64,000 nucleotides of DNA. Origin: VRUE01 sp963780815. GTDB lineage: Bacteria > Actinomycetota > Thermoleophilia > Solirubrobacterales > 70-9. The stretch lies in contig CAWADG010000011.1 in the NCBI GenBank assembly GCA_963780815.1, positions 124,001 to 188,000 on the forward strand, written 5' to 3'. Made by a program: the position numbers and the translations under genes. This document shows positions 54,501 through 64,000 of this stretch, piece by piece. Position 1 is the stretch's first letter; every line of letters starts with the position of its first letter. The notes below the pieces were generated by a model. That model was not told the DNA's origin. It searched no databases and saw only the letters and a list, made by a program, of their open reading frames with translations.

Positions 54501-57500
54501 CAGGAGGAGGTGTTGCCCGACGCGGTCGCGGTGGCGCGCAGGGCGGTGGTCGAGTTGTCGGGCACGGTGACGGTGATCCCCGCTTCCAGTTCGGCGGCGG
54601 TGCCGGTCGCGAGCGGGGTGCCGCTGCAGTCGGAGGTGGTGTAGATCGAGACCTGGGAGCCGGCGGCGGCGATGCCGAGGAGCTTCGGCGAGTTCTGGTT
54701 GGCGGGCGAGGCCGGGATGGTGGAGGTCAGGGTCGGGGCGGGGGGTGCGGCGGTGTTGATCGTGAAGCTGCGCGTCGCCGGCGTGCCCGGGTTTCCGGCG
54801 GCGTCGGTTGCACTTACCCGGAAGGTGTAGGTGCCGTCGGGCAGCGCGCTGGTCGGGGTGTGGGTGGCGCCCGGGCCCGAGCAGGGGCCGAAGCTCGGGG
54901 TGCCGGTGTCGATCGAGCAGGCGAAGCTCGAGCCCGCCTCGGTGGAGTGGAATTCGAAGGTCGGGGTCGAGTCGTTGGTCGTGCCGGTGGGGCCGGCGTC
55001 GATCACGGCCGTCGGGGGCGTCGTGTCGATCTGCCATTCGAAGGCGGCCGGCGAGGCGTCGATGTTGCCGGCCTGGTCGGTGGCCCGCACTTCGAAGCGG
55101 TGGGCACCGTCGGCGAGGCCGCTGTAGGTCTTGGGTGAGGTGCAGGGGGCCCAGGCGCCGGCTTCGGTCGAGTCGAGCCGGCACTGCAGGGAGGCGACGC
55201 CGGAGCCACCCGGGTCTTCGCCGGAGAATTCGAAGGAGGCGGTCGCGCTGGCGCTGAGCGCCGGCGGGTGGGTGCCGATCTGGGTCTGCGGCGCGGCCGA
55301 GTCCTCGACGTAGGTGAGCGGCGCCGAGCAGGAGGAGGTGTTGCCCGACGCGGTCGCGGTGGCGCGCAGCGCGGTGCTCGAGTTGTCGGGCACGGTGACG
55401 GTGATCCCCGCTTCCAGTTCGGCGGCGGTGCCGGTCGCGAGCGGGGTGCCGCTGCAGTCGGAGGTGGTGTAGATCGAGACCTGGGAGCCGGCGGCGGCGC
55501 TGCCGAGCACCTTCGGCGAGTTCTGGTTGGCGGGCGAGGCGGGGACGGTGGAGCTCAGGGTCGGGGCCGGGGGGATCACGGTGTTCACGGTGAACGACCG
55601 CGAGGCCGGGCTCGGGTCGACGTTCCCGGCCTGGTCGGCAGCCCGCACTTCGAAGCTGTGTTCGCCGTCGGCGAGCGCCGACGGTCGGCGTGTGGGTCGC
55701 GCCCGGCCCGCTGCAGGCCGCGAAGGCGGCGGCGTCGAAGCGGCATTCGAAGCTCGAGCCGGTCTCGCTCGAGGAGAACCCGAAGGTCGGGGTCGAGTCG
55801 TTGGTCGTGCCCGTGGGCCCGGAGGTGATCGTCGTGTCGGGCGCGGCCGAGTCCTCGACGTAGGTGAGCGGCGCCGAGCAGGAGGAGGTGTTGCCCGAGG
55901 CGGTCGCGGTGGCGCGGAGGGCGGTGCTCGAGTTGTCGGCGACGCGTGACCGTGATCCCGGTTCCCAGTTCGGCCGCGGTGCCGGTGGCGAGCGGGGTGC
56001 CGGTGCAGCCGGAGGTGGAGTAGATCGAGACCTGGGAGCCGGCGGCGGCGCTGCCGAGACCTTCGGCGAGTTCTGGTTGGCGGGCGAGGCGGGGATGGTG
56101 GAGGTCAGGGTCGGGGCGGGAGGCGGCGGGCTCTGCGCACCCGGGAGAACCTCGACCGCGGCAAGATTCCATCGGTCGCCTGTCGGGGCGGTGTCGTTCA
56201 GGGTGACCTGGGTGCCCACGAGAGGTGTGGTTGAGGTCTGCCGCTGCACCCAGAAGGTGTCGCCGATGGAGGCCAGGAACTCATCGACCTTGGTCTGGCT
56301 AGGGCCGACGGTCCGTTCGGTTGCGCTGTCCCAGTCGTTGCCGACGCCCCACATCCAGGAGCCGGCGCGGGTCGTCGTCAGCGAGAGCGAGGGGGCGCCC
56401 GTCGCGCCGCTGGCCGATGCCGTGGCGCCATCGACGACCTGATCGGCGCCGCCGATCGCCGCCACCGTGATCGATCCGACGTAGGAGCCGCTCGAGCGCG
56501 TGGCGGTGACGGTCGCGTTGTTGAGCACGGACGGCGCGTTCGCCTGCCAGATCTCGGCGGTGCCAGGCTGGGCATTGGCCCGGCTCCGGAGCCTCCAGGT
56601 AAGGCCTCCCCCGGTGACGTTGGAGAAGCTCTGGGTGCCGCTCGGGCCGTCGGAAGTGATGAAGGCGAGCAGCAGGTCACCCGGGGCCGAGGTCGAGAGC
56701 GCGGGCGATGAGATGCTGCTCGAGGCGCTGGTCTGGTGGGTCGTGACCAGTTCGTCGACGGCGAGGTTCGTGGGGGTGACGGAGTTCGACGCAGCGGATT
56801 CGGGCCCAGGTCCGGCGACGTTGACCGCGGCAACCGTAAAGGTGTAAGCCGTGCCGGCGCTCAGGCCGGTGACCGTCGCCGAGGTCGCCGGTGCCGCCAC
56901 CGTGGTCGGCGTCTGGGCGTTCGCGCCGATGTAGGGCTTGATGCGGTAGCTGCTGATCGCGGCCCCACCGTCGCTGGCCGGCGCGGTCCAGCTGACGGTC
57001 GCCTGCCGCGCTCCCGCCGTCGCGCTGACCCCCGTCGGCGCGCTCGGCGGGTTCGGGGTCGTCGGGGTGACGGCGTTGGAGGCGGCCGATTCAGGGCCGC
57101 TTCCCATCACGTTCACGGCGGTGACTTTGAAGGTGTAGGTCGTGCCTCCGGTGAGGCCGGTGACCGTCGCCGAGGTCGCCGGCGCCGCCACCGGGGTCGG
57201 CGTCTGGGCGGTCGCGCCGATGTAGGGCGTGATGCTGTAGCTGCTGATCGCGCTGCCGCCGTCGCTCGCCGGCGCGGTCCAGTTGACTGTCGCCTGCAAC
57301 GGCCCGGCGGTGGCGCTGACTCCGGTCGGGGCGCCGGGCGGATTCGGGATGGTCGGGGTCACCGCGTTCGAGGGAGCGGACTCGGGGCCGCTGCCTTTTT
57401 CGTTTATCGGGGTGACGGTGAAGGTGTAGGTGGTGCCGCCGGTCAGACCGGTGATCGTTTTCGAGCTGGCCGGCGCGGCGACCGTGGTCGGCGTCTGGGC

Positions 57501-60087
57501 AGTCGCGCCGATGTAAGGGGTGATCCGATAGGTGGATGTTGCGCCGCCGGTCGTCGGCGGAGTCCAATTGACTGTCGCCTGCAGGGCTCCCGCCGTCGCG
57601 CTGACGTTCGTCACCGGACCCGGCGGTTGGGTCGGCCCGGTGGGGTTGAAGACGACGTCGACCCAGTAGTTCTCGGAATGGTAGGTGTTCTGCGGGAAGG
57701 TGCTGCTCTGGGTGTACTGGTAGAGCCCATTCCCGTTGCCGTTGTCGGGCAGTACGTGCAGAGGCGGGCTGTCGAGGTTGTTGGGCCCCACCGCGGGCGG
57801 CCGATTGATCGCGAACTCCGTCGCCGAGTAGTGCCCTTTCGGGGCGAAGTAGGCGGCGACGTAGGTCGTGTTCGGCTGGATCGCGACCGGGCTCGGGAAT
57901 GACACCTGCTGCCAGCCGGTCGAGCTCTCCCCGGTGAAGGTCGCCTGCGCCAGCAGTGAGCCGGTCGAGCTCCAGAGGCTGCCCACATGAGTGCCGGTGT
58001 TCGTCGAGGCTTTGTAGTAGCGGATGCCGCTGATCGTGCCCGCGACGTCGGAGCGGAACTTGATGCCGAGCTCGACCGAGCCTTCGTCTCCTGCGTCGAC
58101 GATCGCCGGGACCGTTCCGTTGAAGATCGAGCACGGGCAGGAGACCGAAACCGTCCTGGGGGCGCTGGGTGAGCCCATGTTGCCCGAGTCATCGACGGCA
58201 CGGGCCTCGATCGTCGCGGCGGGAGAGCCATGGACGACCCATGGGTAGGTCCACGATGAGGTCCCGGTTGCGGTGTGCCAGGTGGCGCCACCGTCGGTCG
58301 AGACTTCCATCGCGGCGACGACGCCGCCGCCGGTGTCGGTCGCGGTGCCGGAGATCGTGGTCGAGTTACCGTCGGTCAGCCCCGCACCTTCGGATGGCGA
58401 GGTGATCGTCGAGCTTGGCGGCGTGGTGTCGGTCGATGCCGGGGTGGCGATGAGACCGGACTGGAGGGTCGCGGGCTGCGCCCCCATGTCCGCCAGCAGG
58501 TTGACAGTCGCCTGCTGCATCGTCGGGTCGGGCGCGGTGCCATTCGGTCCGCTCCTGTGCCAGGCATTGGTGACGTCCAGCCCCCATGACCACTGGACCG
58601 TGCCGGCGCCGAACACCAGCGCTCCGCTTGGCGCCCTGTAGAGGGAGAGGCTGTGATTCGCCGTCGCTTCTTTTTCGACCCCGGTGCCGTAGTCGTTGAA
58701 CGCTTCGACTCCGCTGACCGTCGTCGACGACAGCGAGATGCGGCCCGGGGGACGGAAGCCGTTGTCGGGATTGACGTCCCACTCGTAGCCGAGCGTTCCC
58801 GTCCCGGGCGCCAGCGTCAGTGTCTGCCCCGAGCTCAGGGTCGATACGGCCGTGTTGCGCCAGAACCGCAATTTGGCGAACGTCCCCGGGACTTTGATTT
58901 CCGACGTCCCCGAGTTGATCATGAAGTCCTGGCCCGTGACGGAGCTCTCGGGGCGGCCGGCGTCGCCGGGTGGGCTGAACCGCGGGTCTCGCCAGGTCGC
59001 CGGTCGTCACGCTCGGCCCCAGCGGGTCGACCGGGGTCGGGAAGTGGGTGTCCTTGTAGGTGATCAGGGTGCGGTACGGCGTGTTCGAGCCTTCGGAGCT
59101 GTTCCCCCAGCGCGTCTTCCAGAACATCTCGTTGCCGCTGAAGAAGGCGAGGCTCACCCCCGCGCTGCGGGCGGATTCCACGGCCTGGCGTTCCCCGGGG
59201 GACCAGTACTCGTCGTGGCCGCTCGAGATGACGACCTTGTGGTTCTGGAGCAGCGAGGGGTTCGCTTCGAGGTCGTGGCCGGACACGTAGCTCATGTCGT
59301 AGCCGTTGCGCTCGAGGAAGCGGATCAGCTGGTACTCGGCGTAGAAGGGGTCCGAGAAGCCGTTGTCGGTGGACAGCGTCCCGTCGAAGGGGCGGTTGTA
59401 GGAGACCGCGTATGCGGCCTTGTAGCCGCCCGGATTGCCGGGCGGGCAGGAGACCGTGCACGTGTAGAGGCTGTTGCCCCCGTAGGCGTTGTAGGCCTGC
59501 CAGGTCGTGTCCGAGGTCTTGAGGACGAGGTTGGAGTGGCTCGAGTCTTCGCGGACGACGAAGAAGATCTGGCTCTCGCCGCCGGTGTCAGTTGCGGGCC
59601 AGGTGCGCGATGTAGAGGCCCGAAACCGCATCGGATGGGACCGTCCAGGAGGCCGAGACGTTCCAGTTGCCGCAGTCGACCAGCCCGGTCGAGCTGTCGG
59701 TCAGGCAGTTCGGCTGCGATTGTGGCAACGAGGCGGTGGGCTGGATGTTGGAGGCGATTTTCCGCGCGCCATTACCGCCGTAGTAGCCAAGGCGCAGGAT
59801 GTCGATGTGGTAGGAGCTGGCCGGCGTCTTGATCTTGAAGTTGATCGTCTGGCCGACGTTGACGCTCATCGAGGTGGCGAAGCCCTGGATCGTCGAGTCG
59901 CCGATCCCGTTGACCTGCCAGTCGGCAGGAGGGTCGCCGGGTTTCGTGTTCTCGCATGCGACCTTGTTGGTCACCGGGGCCGCGCATGGTTCCGCCGCGA
60001 CCGCGTGGGCGCCTGCCCAGGCCTGGCGACCATCACGATCGCGAGCAGCGGGACCGGGAGCATGCGAAATGCCCAGAGCCGTCTCAT
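51562..60087 (-). CDS. Giant secreted multidomain surface protein (DUF6605, Ig-like, Fn3, three DUF4082), many frameshifts
   Basis: About 2,840 residues. Signal MRRLWAFRMLPVPLLAIVMV (60,087). N-terminal DUF6605/N,N-dimethylformamidase-beta-like region (59,600-58,480): WQAYNAYGGNSLYTCTVSC, RFLERNGYDMSYVSGHDLEA, VVISSGHDEYWSPGERQAVE. Then an Ig-like unit, DUF4082 no. 1 (VELGIKFRSDVAGTISGIRY, about 58,100), three Fn3 units (GVSATAGPLQATVNWTAPAS), a beta domain, an array of Ig-like repeats (56,130-53,370), then Fn3 and DUF4082 no. 2 and no. 3 ending YWVDVLFTP. Phase changes occur near 60,030, 59,600, 58,990, 56,057, 55,945, 55,680 and several in 52,520-51,850. It is probably a wall or extracellular adhesin or scaffold. 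DUF6605 may be enzymatic (amidase-like), unproven. Confidence 0.85.
53381..55509 (-). repeat. 1,377-bp tandem duplication inside the giant surface gene
   Basis: About 750 bp from 53,381 recurs at 54,758 almost without change (exact offset 1,377 bp = 459 codons), for example the block reading CRLDSTEAGAWAPCTSPKTY. A smaller word (TCSAPLTYVED-coding) occurs four times at 53,937, 54,486, 55,314 and 55,863. Near-identity at DNA level points to recent or homogenised duplication. Confidence 0.85.
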
Positions 60088-60147
60088 CCATATATGGAAC
60101 GGCCCCGCGGGAGCCGAAGTTGCAAGCGTGGAAGTACGAAAAAGGGC

Positions 60148-61368
60148 CTAGCCGGGGAGCTCGTCGGCGATCAGCTCCGCCAGCGCCGGCGAGGAGGTCG
60201 CCGCGGGCGAGGGCGCGTTGCGGACGTGGATCGCGCGCTCGGTGCGGTGGATCACGAAGTCGTCGACGAGGCTGCCGTCCCGTCCAAGCGCCTGGGCGCG
60301 GATGCCAGCCCGCCCGGCGTCGACCCGCGCCCCATTCAGGCCCGGCACCAATCGCGCCGCCGCGGCGACGAATGAGCGACGACTGGTCGCGTGCCGGATC
60401 TCGAGCAGCCCGGCCCGCCAGTGCTGGGCCGCCATCCTCCAGGTCCCGGGCCAGCCGATCGTCGCGGCGAGGTCGCGCGGCCGGATCTTCCACGGGCTGT
60501 ATGCGTCCCGGGCGGCGACCATCAGCGCGCTCGGCCCGATCAGGACCTCGCCGCCAAGGGTCCGGGTCAGGTGGGCGCCGAGGAACGGCAGATCGGGGTC
60601 CGGGACCGGGTAGACGTTGGCCCTGACCAGGTCCGCCTGTGAGGAGCGGAGCCGCAGGTAGCCGCCGCGGAAGGGAACGATCCGGGGATCGGCCGGCGCG
60701 CCGCAGCGGACCGCCAACCGGTCGGACCAGAGGCCGGCGCAGAAGACCGCGGCCGAGGCCGCGGTCGTTCCCCGCGAGTGCCGCAGGACGGTCCGGCCGG
60801 GGCCGGGCTCGGCGTCGAACACCCGGGTGCCGCTGTGGATGCTTCCCCCGGCGTGCTCGACATCATCGGCGAATGCCTCGGCGACGGCGACGAAGTCGAC
60901 GACGCCGGTGGCGGGGGAGTGGAGCGCGGCGACGCCGCGGGCGTGCGGCTCGATCTCCCCGATCTCCCCGGCGCCAAGGCGCCTCAGGCCGGGGACACCG
61001 TTTGCCCTCCCGCGTCGCTCGAGCTCGTCGAGGCGACCCAGCTCGGTCTCGTCGGTTGCGACGACCAGCTTTCCCGACCGCCGGTGCGGGATGCCGCGCT
61101 CCTCGCAGTAGGCGTAGAGCCGCCGCGCCCCCTCGACACACATCCTCGCCTTCAGCGAGCCGGGCTCGTAGTAGATCCCGGCGTGGATGACGCCGCTCGA
61201 GCGGCCGGTCTGGTGAGACCCGAGCCGCGGCTCGGCCTCGATCACGCAGAGCCTGGCATCGGGGTGCCGCCGCGAGAGCTCCCGCGCCACGGCCATCCCG
61301 AGGATGCCGCCGCCAACGACGGCGAGATCGCACTCGGACGGCGGTGGATCGTCGCGGCGGGCGGGCAT
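60148..61368 (-). CDS. lhgO: L-2-hydroxyglutarate oxidase-like FAD oxidoreductase
   Basis: 406 residues. DLAVVGGGILGMAVARELSR is the dinucleotide-binding start and SHQTGRSSGVIHAGIYYEPG the LhgO signature following it (H-x-S-G-V-I-H-x-G). ARMCVEGARRLYAYCEERGI, HSPATGVVDFVAVAEAFADD and VPFRGGYLRLRSS are further family blocks. It oxidises L-2-hydroxyglutarate to 2-oxoglutarate, a metabolite-repair reaction, passing electrons to quinone. ATG 61,368 fits the usual length. Confidence 0.9.
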   Translation of the reverse strand: MPARRDDPPPSECDLAVVGGGILGMAVARELSRRHPDARLCVIEAEPRLGSHQTGRSSGVIHAGIYYEPGSLKARMCVEGARRLYAYCEERGIPHRRSGKLVVATDETELGRLDELERRGRANGVPGLRRLGAGEIGEIEPHARGVAALHSPATGVVDFVAVAEAFADDVEHAGGSIHSGTRVFDAEPGPGRTVLRHSRGTTAASAAVFCAGLWSDRLAVRCGAPADPRIVPFRGGYLRLRSSQADLVRANVYPVPDPDLPFLGAHLTRTLGGEVLIGPSALMVAARDAYSPWKIRPRDLAATIGWPGTWRMAAQHWRAGLLEIRHATSRRSFVAAAARLVPGLNGARVDAGRAGIRAQALGRDGSLVDDFVIHRTERAIHVRNAPSPAATSSPALAELIADELPG

Positions 61369-61428
61369 CGGGGCGGAGTTTGCCAGTGGGCTACCCGCAG
61401 CGCGCCACCCCTAGAATCCGCCCTCCCA

Positions 61429-61502
61429 GCGCCCGTAGCTCAGTTGGATAGAGCGTCGGTCTACGAAACCGAAGGTCACAGGTTCGAATCCTGTCGGGCG
61501 CG
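61429..61502 (+). tRNA. tRNA-Arg(ACG)
   Basis: 74 nt. Acceptor pair GCGCCCG/CGGGCGC, D-arm AGCTCAGTTGGATAGAGC, anticodon loop TCTACGA giving ACG, T-arm AGGTTCGAATCCT. Its 3' half is copied at 63,039. Confidence 0.97.
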
Positions 61503-61617
61503 CTGCGAATTCCCTGGTGATCCGGGATGCACGGAGGCACCGACTTTGGCTTGCGTTCCGGGCAACGAGCCGGGTCTGCGCATCGTCAGGGGGTGGCGAG
61601 CTGCCAAGCTGGTCGCG

Positions 61618-62400
61618 ATGTCGCCGCTATCGGAGCTTGGCGGGAAGCGACTTCCGTTCCTGCGCTGGTCGATTGTGCGCATGCTGCTCGGCATGCGGCG
61701 CCTGACGACCGAGTGGCAGGTGGGCGACGGGCGGGAGCTGGCGCTAGCCCGATACGTCGAGGCCGAGGCTCGTCAGGGCGACCTCGACGATGTGATCCGG
61801 GTTGTCGATGACTTCGCCTACCACCGCAGCTTCCTGATCAATGTGGGGGACGAGAAGGGAGAGATCCTGGACGCGGCGATCCGGCGGACCGAGCCACACC
61901 AACTGCTCGAGCTGGGGACCTACTGCGGCTACAGCGCCCTGCGTATCGCACGGGTAATGCCCGACGGGGCGCGGCTCGTGTCGATCGAGTTCAACGCCGA
62001 CAACGCGGCGATCGCACGCCGCATCTGGGACCACGCCGGCATCGGCGAGGAGCTGACTGTGCTCGTCGGGTCACTCGGCGACGGTGGTGCCACGATCGCG
62101 GTGCTCGAGTCTGAGCACGGCCTCGCCGGCGGATCACTGGACTTCGTCTTCATCGACCACGACAAGTCTGCATATCTGCCCGATCTCAGACGGATCCTGG
62201 ACCAGGGCTGGCTGCATCCCGGCTCGGTGGTTGTCGCCGACAACATCAGGCAGCCTGGAGTGCCCGACTACCGCGAGTTCATGCAGATGGAGGAAGGCCG
62301 GGGCTGGCGGACGAGCGAGCACGAAACCCACGTCGAGTACCAGTCGCTGCTCAAGGACCTGGTGCTCGAGTCGGAGTACCTGGGAGTGCCTGCAGACTGA
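61618..62400 (+). CDS. Catechol-type O-methyltransferase
   Basis: 260 residues from ATG 61,618. RLTTEWQVGDGRELALARYV, then HQLLELGTYCGYSALRIARV (SAM loop), ARLVSIEFNADNAAIARRIW (ribose Glu) and LDFVFIDHDKSAYLPDLRRI (metal Asp), GSVVVADNIRQPGVPDYREF (second metal Asp and Asn). These are the COMT family motifs. It would methylate a catechol hydroxyl with Mg2+ and SAM. It is the first cargo gene of the tRNA-Arg islet. Confidence 0.9.
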   Translation: MSPLSELGGKRLPFLRWSIVRMLLGMRRLTTEWQVGDGRELALARYVEAEARQGDLDDVIRVVDDFAYHRSFLINVGDEKGEILDAAIRRTEPHQLLELGTYCGYSALRIARVMPDGARLVSIEFNADNAAIARRIWDHAGIGEELTVLVGSLGDGGATIAVLESEHGLAGGSLDFVFIDHDKSAYLPDLRRILDQGWLHPGSVVVADNIRQPGVPDYREFMQMEEGRGWRTSEHETHVEYQSLLKDLVLESEYLGVPAD

Positions 62401-62455
62401 GCCTCCCTCGCGCCGCGACGATGAGGGGACCGAACCGACCAAGAGGAGGCTTCAG

Positions 62456-62880
62456 ATGGCTGAGTTCCCCGCACCCAAGGAGGGGATCGTGCTGACACGC
62501 TTCATCGTCTCCGACGACGTCGAGCGCTCGCGCCGCTTCAACTCGGAGGTGCTCGGAGGCGAGGTCGTCCGGGACGGCGAGCCGTCGTTCGTGGCGCTCG
62601 CGAAAGTTGGATCATCATCAACGTCGGTGGCGGGCCCACCGATGACAAGCCGACTGTCACGCTCGAGACCCCGCCGGACCCGGATCGCGTGAGCAGTTTT
62701 CTCAACGTCCGCGTAGCGGACATCGAGGCGCTCCATGCAGACTGGCGCGCCCGTGGTGCCGAGTTCCTGACCCCACCGCAGGACCGCGGAGCGGAGATCC
62801 GCTGCTACCTCCGCGATCCGGACGGGCACCTGATCGAGGTTGGTCAGGCGACTGCGGCTGCGCAATACCAAGGTCAGTGA
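62456..62880 (+). CDS. VOC/glyoxalase-family protein, one apparent frameshift
   Basis: About 141 residues. AAGAGGAGGC precedes the ATG. VLTRFIVSDDVERSRRFNSE then VLGGEVVRDGEPSFVALA is the first beta-alpha-beta unit; near 62,605 the phase changes and SFLNVRVADIEALHADWRAR, LTPPQDRGAEIRCYLRDPDG and HLIEVGQ complete the fold. Metal ligands (H, E) fit a bleomycin-resistance/glyoxalase-like protein. The substrate is unknown. It follows the methyltransferase by 55 bp and may act on a related aromatic compound (inference). Confidence 0.78.
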
Positions 62881-63038
62881 GAGAGGACGAACGCCCCGAT
62901 TACGCCCTTCCGAGAAGGGCGAGAAAAAAGGCCAAAAGCGGATGTCGTGCGGGGCGTTTCGGTGAATTCGAAAGTCGGCAGTTAGCGGCAATTCGTGGGA
63001 AACCGCTGTGTAAGCCGAAAGCGATGCCTCGGCCGAAT

Positions 63039-63086
63039 GGTCTACGAAACCGAAGGTCACACGTTCGAATCCTGTCGGGCGCGCTG
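63039..63086 (+). repeat. tRNA-Arg 3' fragment, distal attachment-site copy
   Basis: 48 bp matching 61,458-61,505 with one difference (C at 63,062 for G). It lacks the acceptor 5' strand and D-arm, so it is not a tRNA gene. Confidence 0.9.
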
Positions 63087-63161
63087 AGAATCCTGGAGTT
63101 ACCGGAGCGATGTTCCCTGCTGCTGGATCTGCTCCCGCCGCGGGAGTAGGCTTGTGGGGCG

Positions 63162-64000
63162 ATGAAGCACGCGATTGTGTCTCGCCTGCTCGTAGCTTCC
63201 GCTTTCTTTGCGCTGCTGATCGCCGGGCCGGTGACCGGAGCCGCCGGCAAGAAGGTCCATTGCAAAGGCGCCAAGGTTCCCGTCACCGTCGGCAAGAAGA
63301 CCACCTGCGAGCCCCTGGCGAAAGCGATCCCCAAGCCGAAGGCGATCGATCTCAGGCTCGCCCACTTGCAAGAAGTGCTGAAGTTCGATCCCGCAAGGGC
63401 GGTGCACGGCAAGAAGCGCAAACGCGCCCGCACCCTTCAGAGCGGTTTCGGGGCAGCGGGGAAGCGGGCCCAGAAGAGGCTGCTGAAGGTGCTGCCCAAG
63501 GCCCTGGCCTTCATCGACCGCAAGGGCGGCGGCGCCCGCCTCTCTCGCTTCTTGAATGGCCCAGCGCTTGCCTCGGGCGGCTGTCAGGCCGGCCCGGCAG
63601 GGCCGACGGGGCAGACCGGGGGGGCCACCATCGGCCTCCTGGGCGACAACGGCGGATACATCGAGGCTTCGGCCGGCGGCGGCATCAGGGTGCGGGTCAC
63701 CTTCTACTCCTGCGGCGGCACGAGCAGCTTCCACGGCATCCCCGAATGCCCGACTGCGGACGGCAGCGTCGACGCCACGGGCAGCGGGCAGTTCAACGCG
63801 ACGATCGAAATCTGGGAAGGAAACAAGCTCGCCTCCCGGAACAGCAGCGTCTTCCAAGATAAGGCAAAGGCGCACGGCCAGGTCGGGGCCGACGGCAAGC
63901 TCAAGTTCATCGATGTCGAGCACACCGAGGAGGTCTTCATCGTCGCCAGCGGGGGCATCGTGGTCAGGGGCGGGGTGACGCGCAAGGTGCGGATCGACAT
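63162..64000 (+). CDS. Secreted protein of unknown function, 3' end outside the window
   Basis: At least 279 residues from ATG 63,162 with no stop before the edge. A signal peptide (LLVASAFFALLIAGPVTGAA) is followed by a basic linker (KKVHCKGAKVPVTVGKKTTC), a helical Lys-rich part (GKKRKRARTLQSGFGAAGKR) and a beta-sandwich domain with paired Cys (TFYSCGGTSSFHGIPECPTA). It lies just outside the islet. I do not recognise a family. Confidence 0.75.
   Translation, partial: MKHAIVSRLLVASAFFALLIAGPVTGAAGKKVHCKGAKVPVTVGKKTTCEPLAKAIPKPKAIDLRLAHLQEVLKFDPARAVHGKKRKRARTLQSGFGAAGKRAQKRLLKVLPKALAFIDRKGGGARLSRFLNGPALASGGCQAGPAGPTGQTGGATIGLLGDNGGYIEASAGGGIRVRVTFYSCGGTSSFHGIPECPTADGSVDATGSGQFNATIEIWEGNKLASRNSSVFQDKAKAHGQVGADGKLKFIDVEHTEEVFIVASGGIVVRGGVTRKVRID

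Larger units (their letters stand above)
61458..63086. mobile_element. tRNA-Arg(ACG)-flanked islet, 1.6 kb
   Basis: Bounded by 48-bp direct repeats (47/48 identical) derived from the anticodon-to-3' half of tRNA-Arg. The offset is exactly 1,581 bp. It carries an O-methyltransferase and a VOC protein. No integrase is present, so it is a passenger or remnant. The space 62,881-63,038 holds only a hairpin (GCCCTTC-CGA-GAAGGGC) and no gene. Confidence 0.7.

Noticed and set aside
53381..56060. CRISPR-like array in the repeated region
   Set aside because: Repeats are hundreds of bases long, in frame and protein-coding, with no short spacers.
62896..62930. Rho-independent terminator at the GCCCTTC/GAAGGGC hairpin
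   Set aside because: The A-run follows on the plus strand, so the U-tract would lie on the wrong side for either direction.
63039..63086. Second tRNA-Arg gene
   Set aside because: Only the anticodon-to-3' half is present and one T-stem base is changed.

Overview
The window is GC-rich, densely coded bacterial DNA that looks like an actinobacterium of the class Thermoleophilia, probably Solirubrobacterales. The evidence is indirect: many GTG/TTG starts, a groES-groEL operon under a CIRCE element, secreted proteins that open with a short anchor of the GHATVVAYLALFLALSGG type, a diguanylate-cyclase-like protein with a DQ-repeat N-terminus, lysine-rich secreted tails, and abundant Ig-like/RTX/beta-helix surface proteins. 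No rRNA gene or species marker is present.

Layout. 0-6.5 kb is a surface-polysaccharide locus: methyltransferase end, GT2 glycosyltransferase, polyprenyl glycosylphosphotransferase, O-antigen-ligase-like protein with a TPR tail, a glycine-rich membrane protein and a secreted glycoside hydrolase. 6.5-19.3 kb holds a giant Lhr-type helicase, a Crp/Fnr regulator, a membrane protein, a CDF metal transporter, Pcm, an RTX-repeat protein, an ASCH-like protein, an SRPBCC protein and groES-groEL. 19.3-35.9 kb mixes LtrA, a GH26-like hydrolase, an NAD-binding epimerase-like protein, ferredoxin, Mrp, several secreted proteins, cyclophilin, a divergent PadR/carotenoid-oxygenase pair, an efflux MFS, a K+-channel-like protein and a GAP/Sap-type membrane protein.

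35,966-40,342 is an islet bounded by a 62-bp copy of the 3' part of the adjacent tRNA-Ser(UGA) gene. It carries a CPBP-like membrane protein, a broken zinc-ribbon ORF, a PASTA-domain secreted protein and a degenerate GGDEF protein, and no recognisable integrase. 40.4-51 kb returns to metabolism: MFS, ALO-type FAD oxidase, alanine-racemase-fold enzyme, tRNA-Ser(GCU), P450, pyruvate kinase, enoyl-CoA hydratase, GNAT, PadR plus membrane protein, thioesterase. 51-60 kb is one very large secreted multidomain protein (DUF6605-like, Ig-like, Fn3 and three DUF4082 units) overlapping a small downstream lipoprotein gene. An LhgO-type oxidase and tRNA-Arg(ACG) follow. A second islet (61,458-63,086), bounded by a 48-bp copy of the tRNA-Arg 3' half, carries an O-methyltransferase and a VOC protein. 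The window ends in a secreted protein cut by the edge.

Two features cut across the window. First, about 30 apparent single-base frameshifts interrupt otherwise coherent genes; several sit in G/C runs and are best read as sequence errors, so the affected genes are annotated end to end. Second, there are short dispersed elements of unusual design: an 86-bp element inserted twice in frame in the helicase gene, a leader that starts with the same short peptide in front of two unrelated genes, and a 43-bp palindrome beside tRNA-Ser(GCU).
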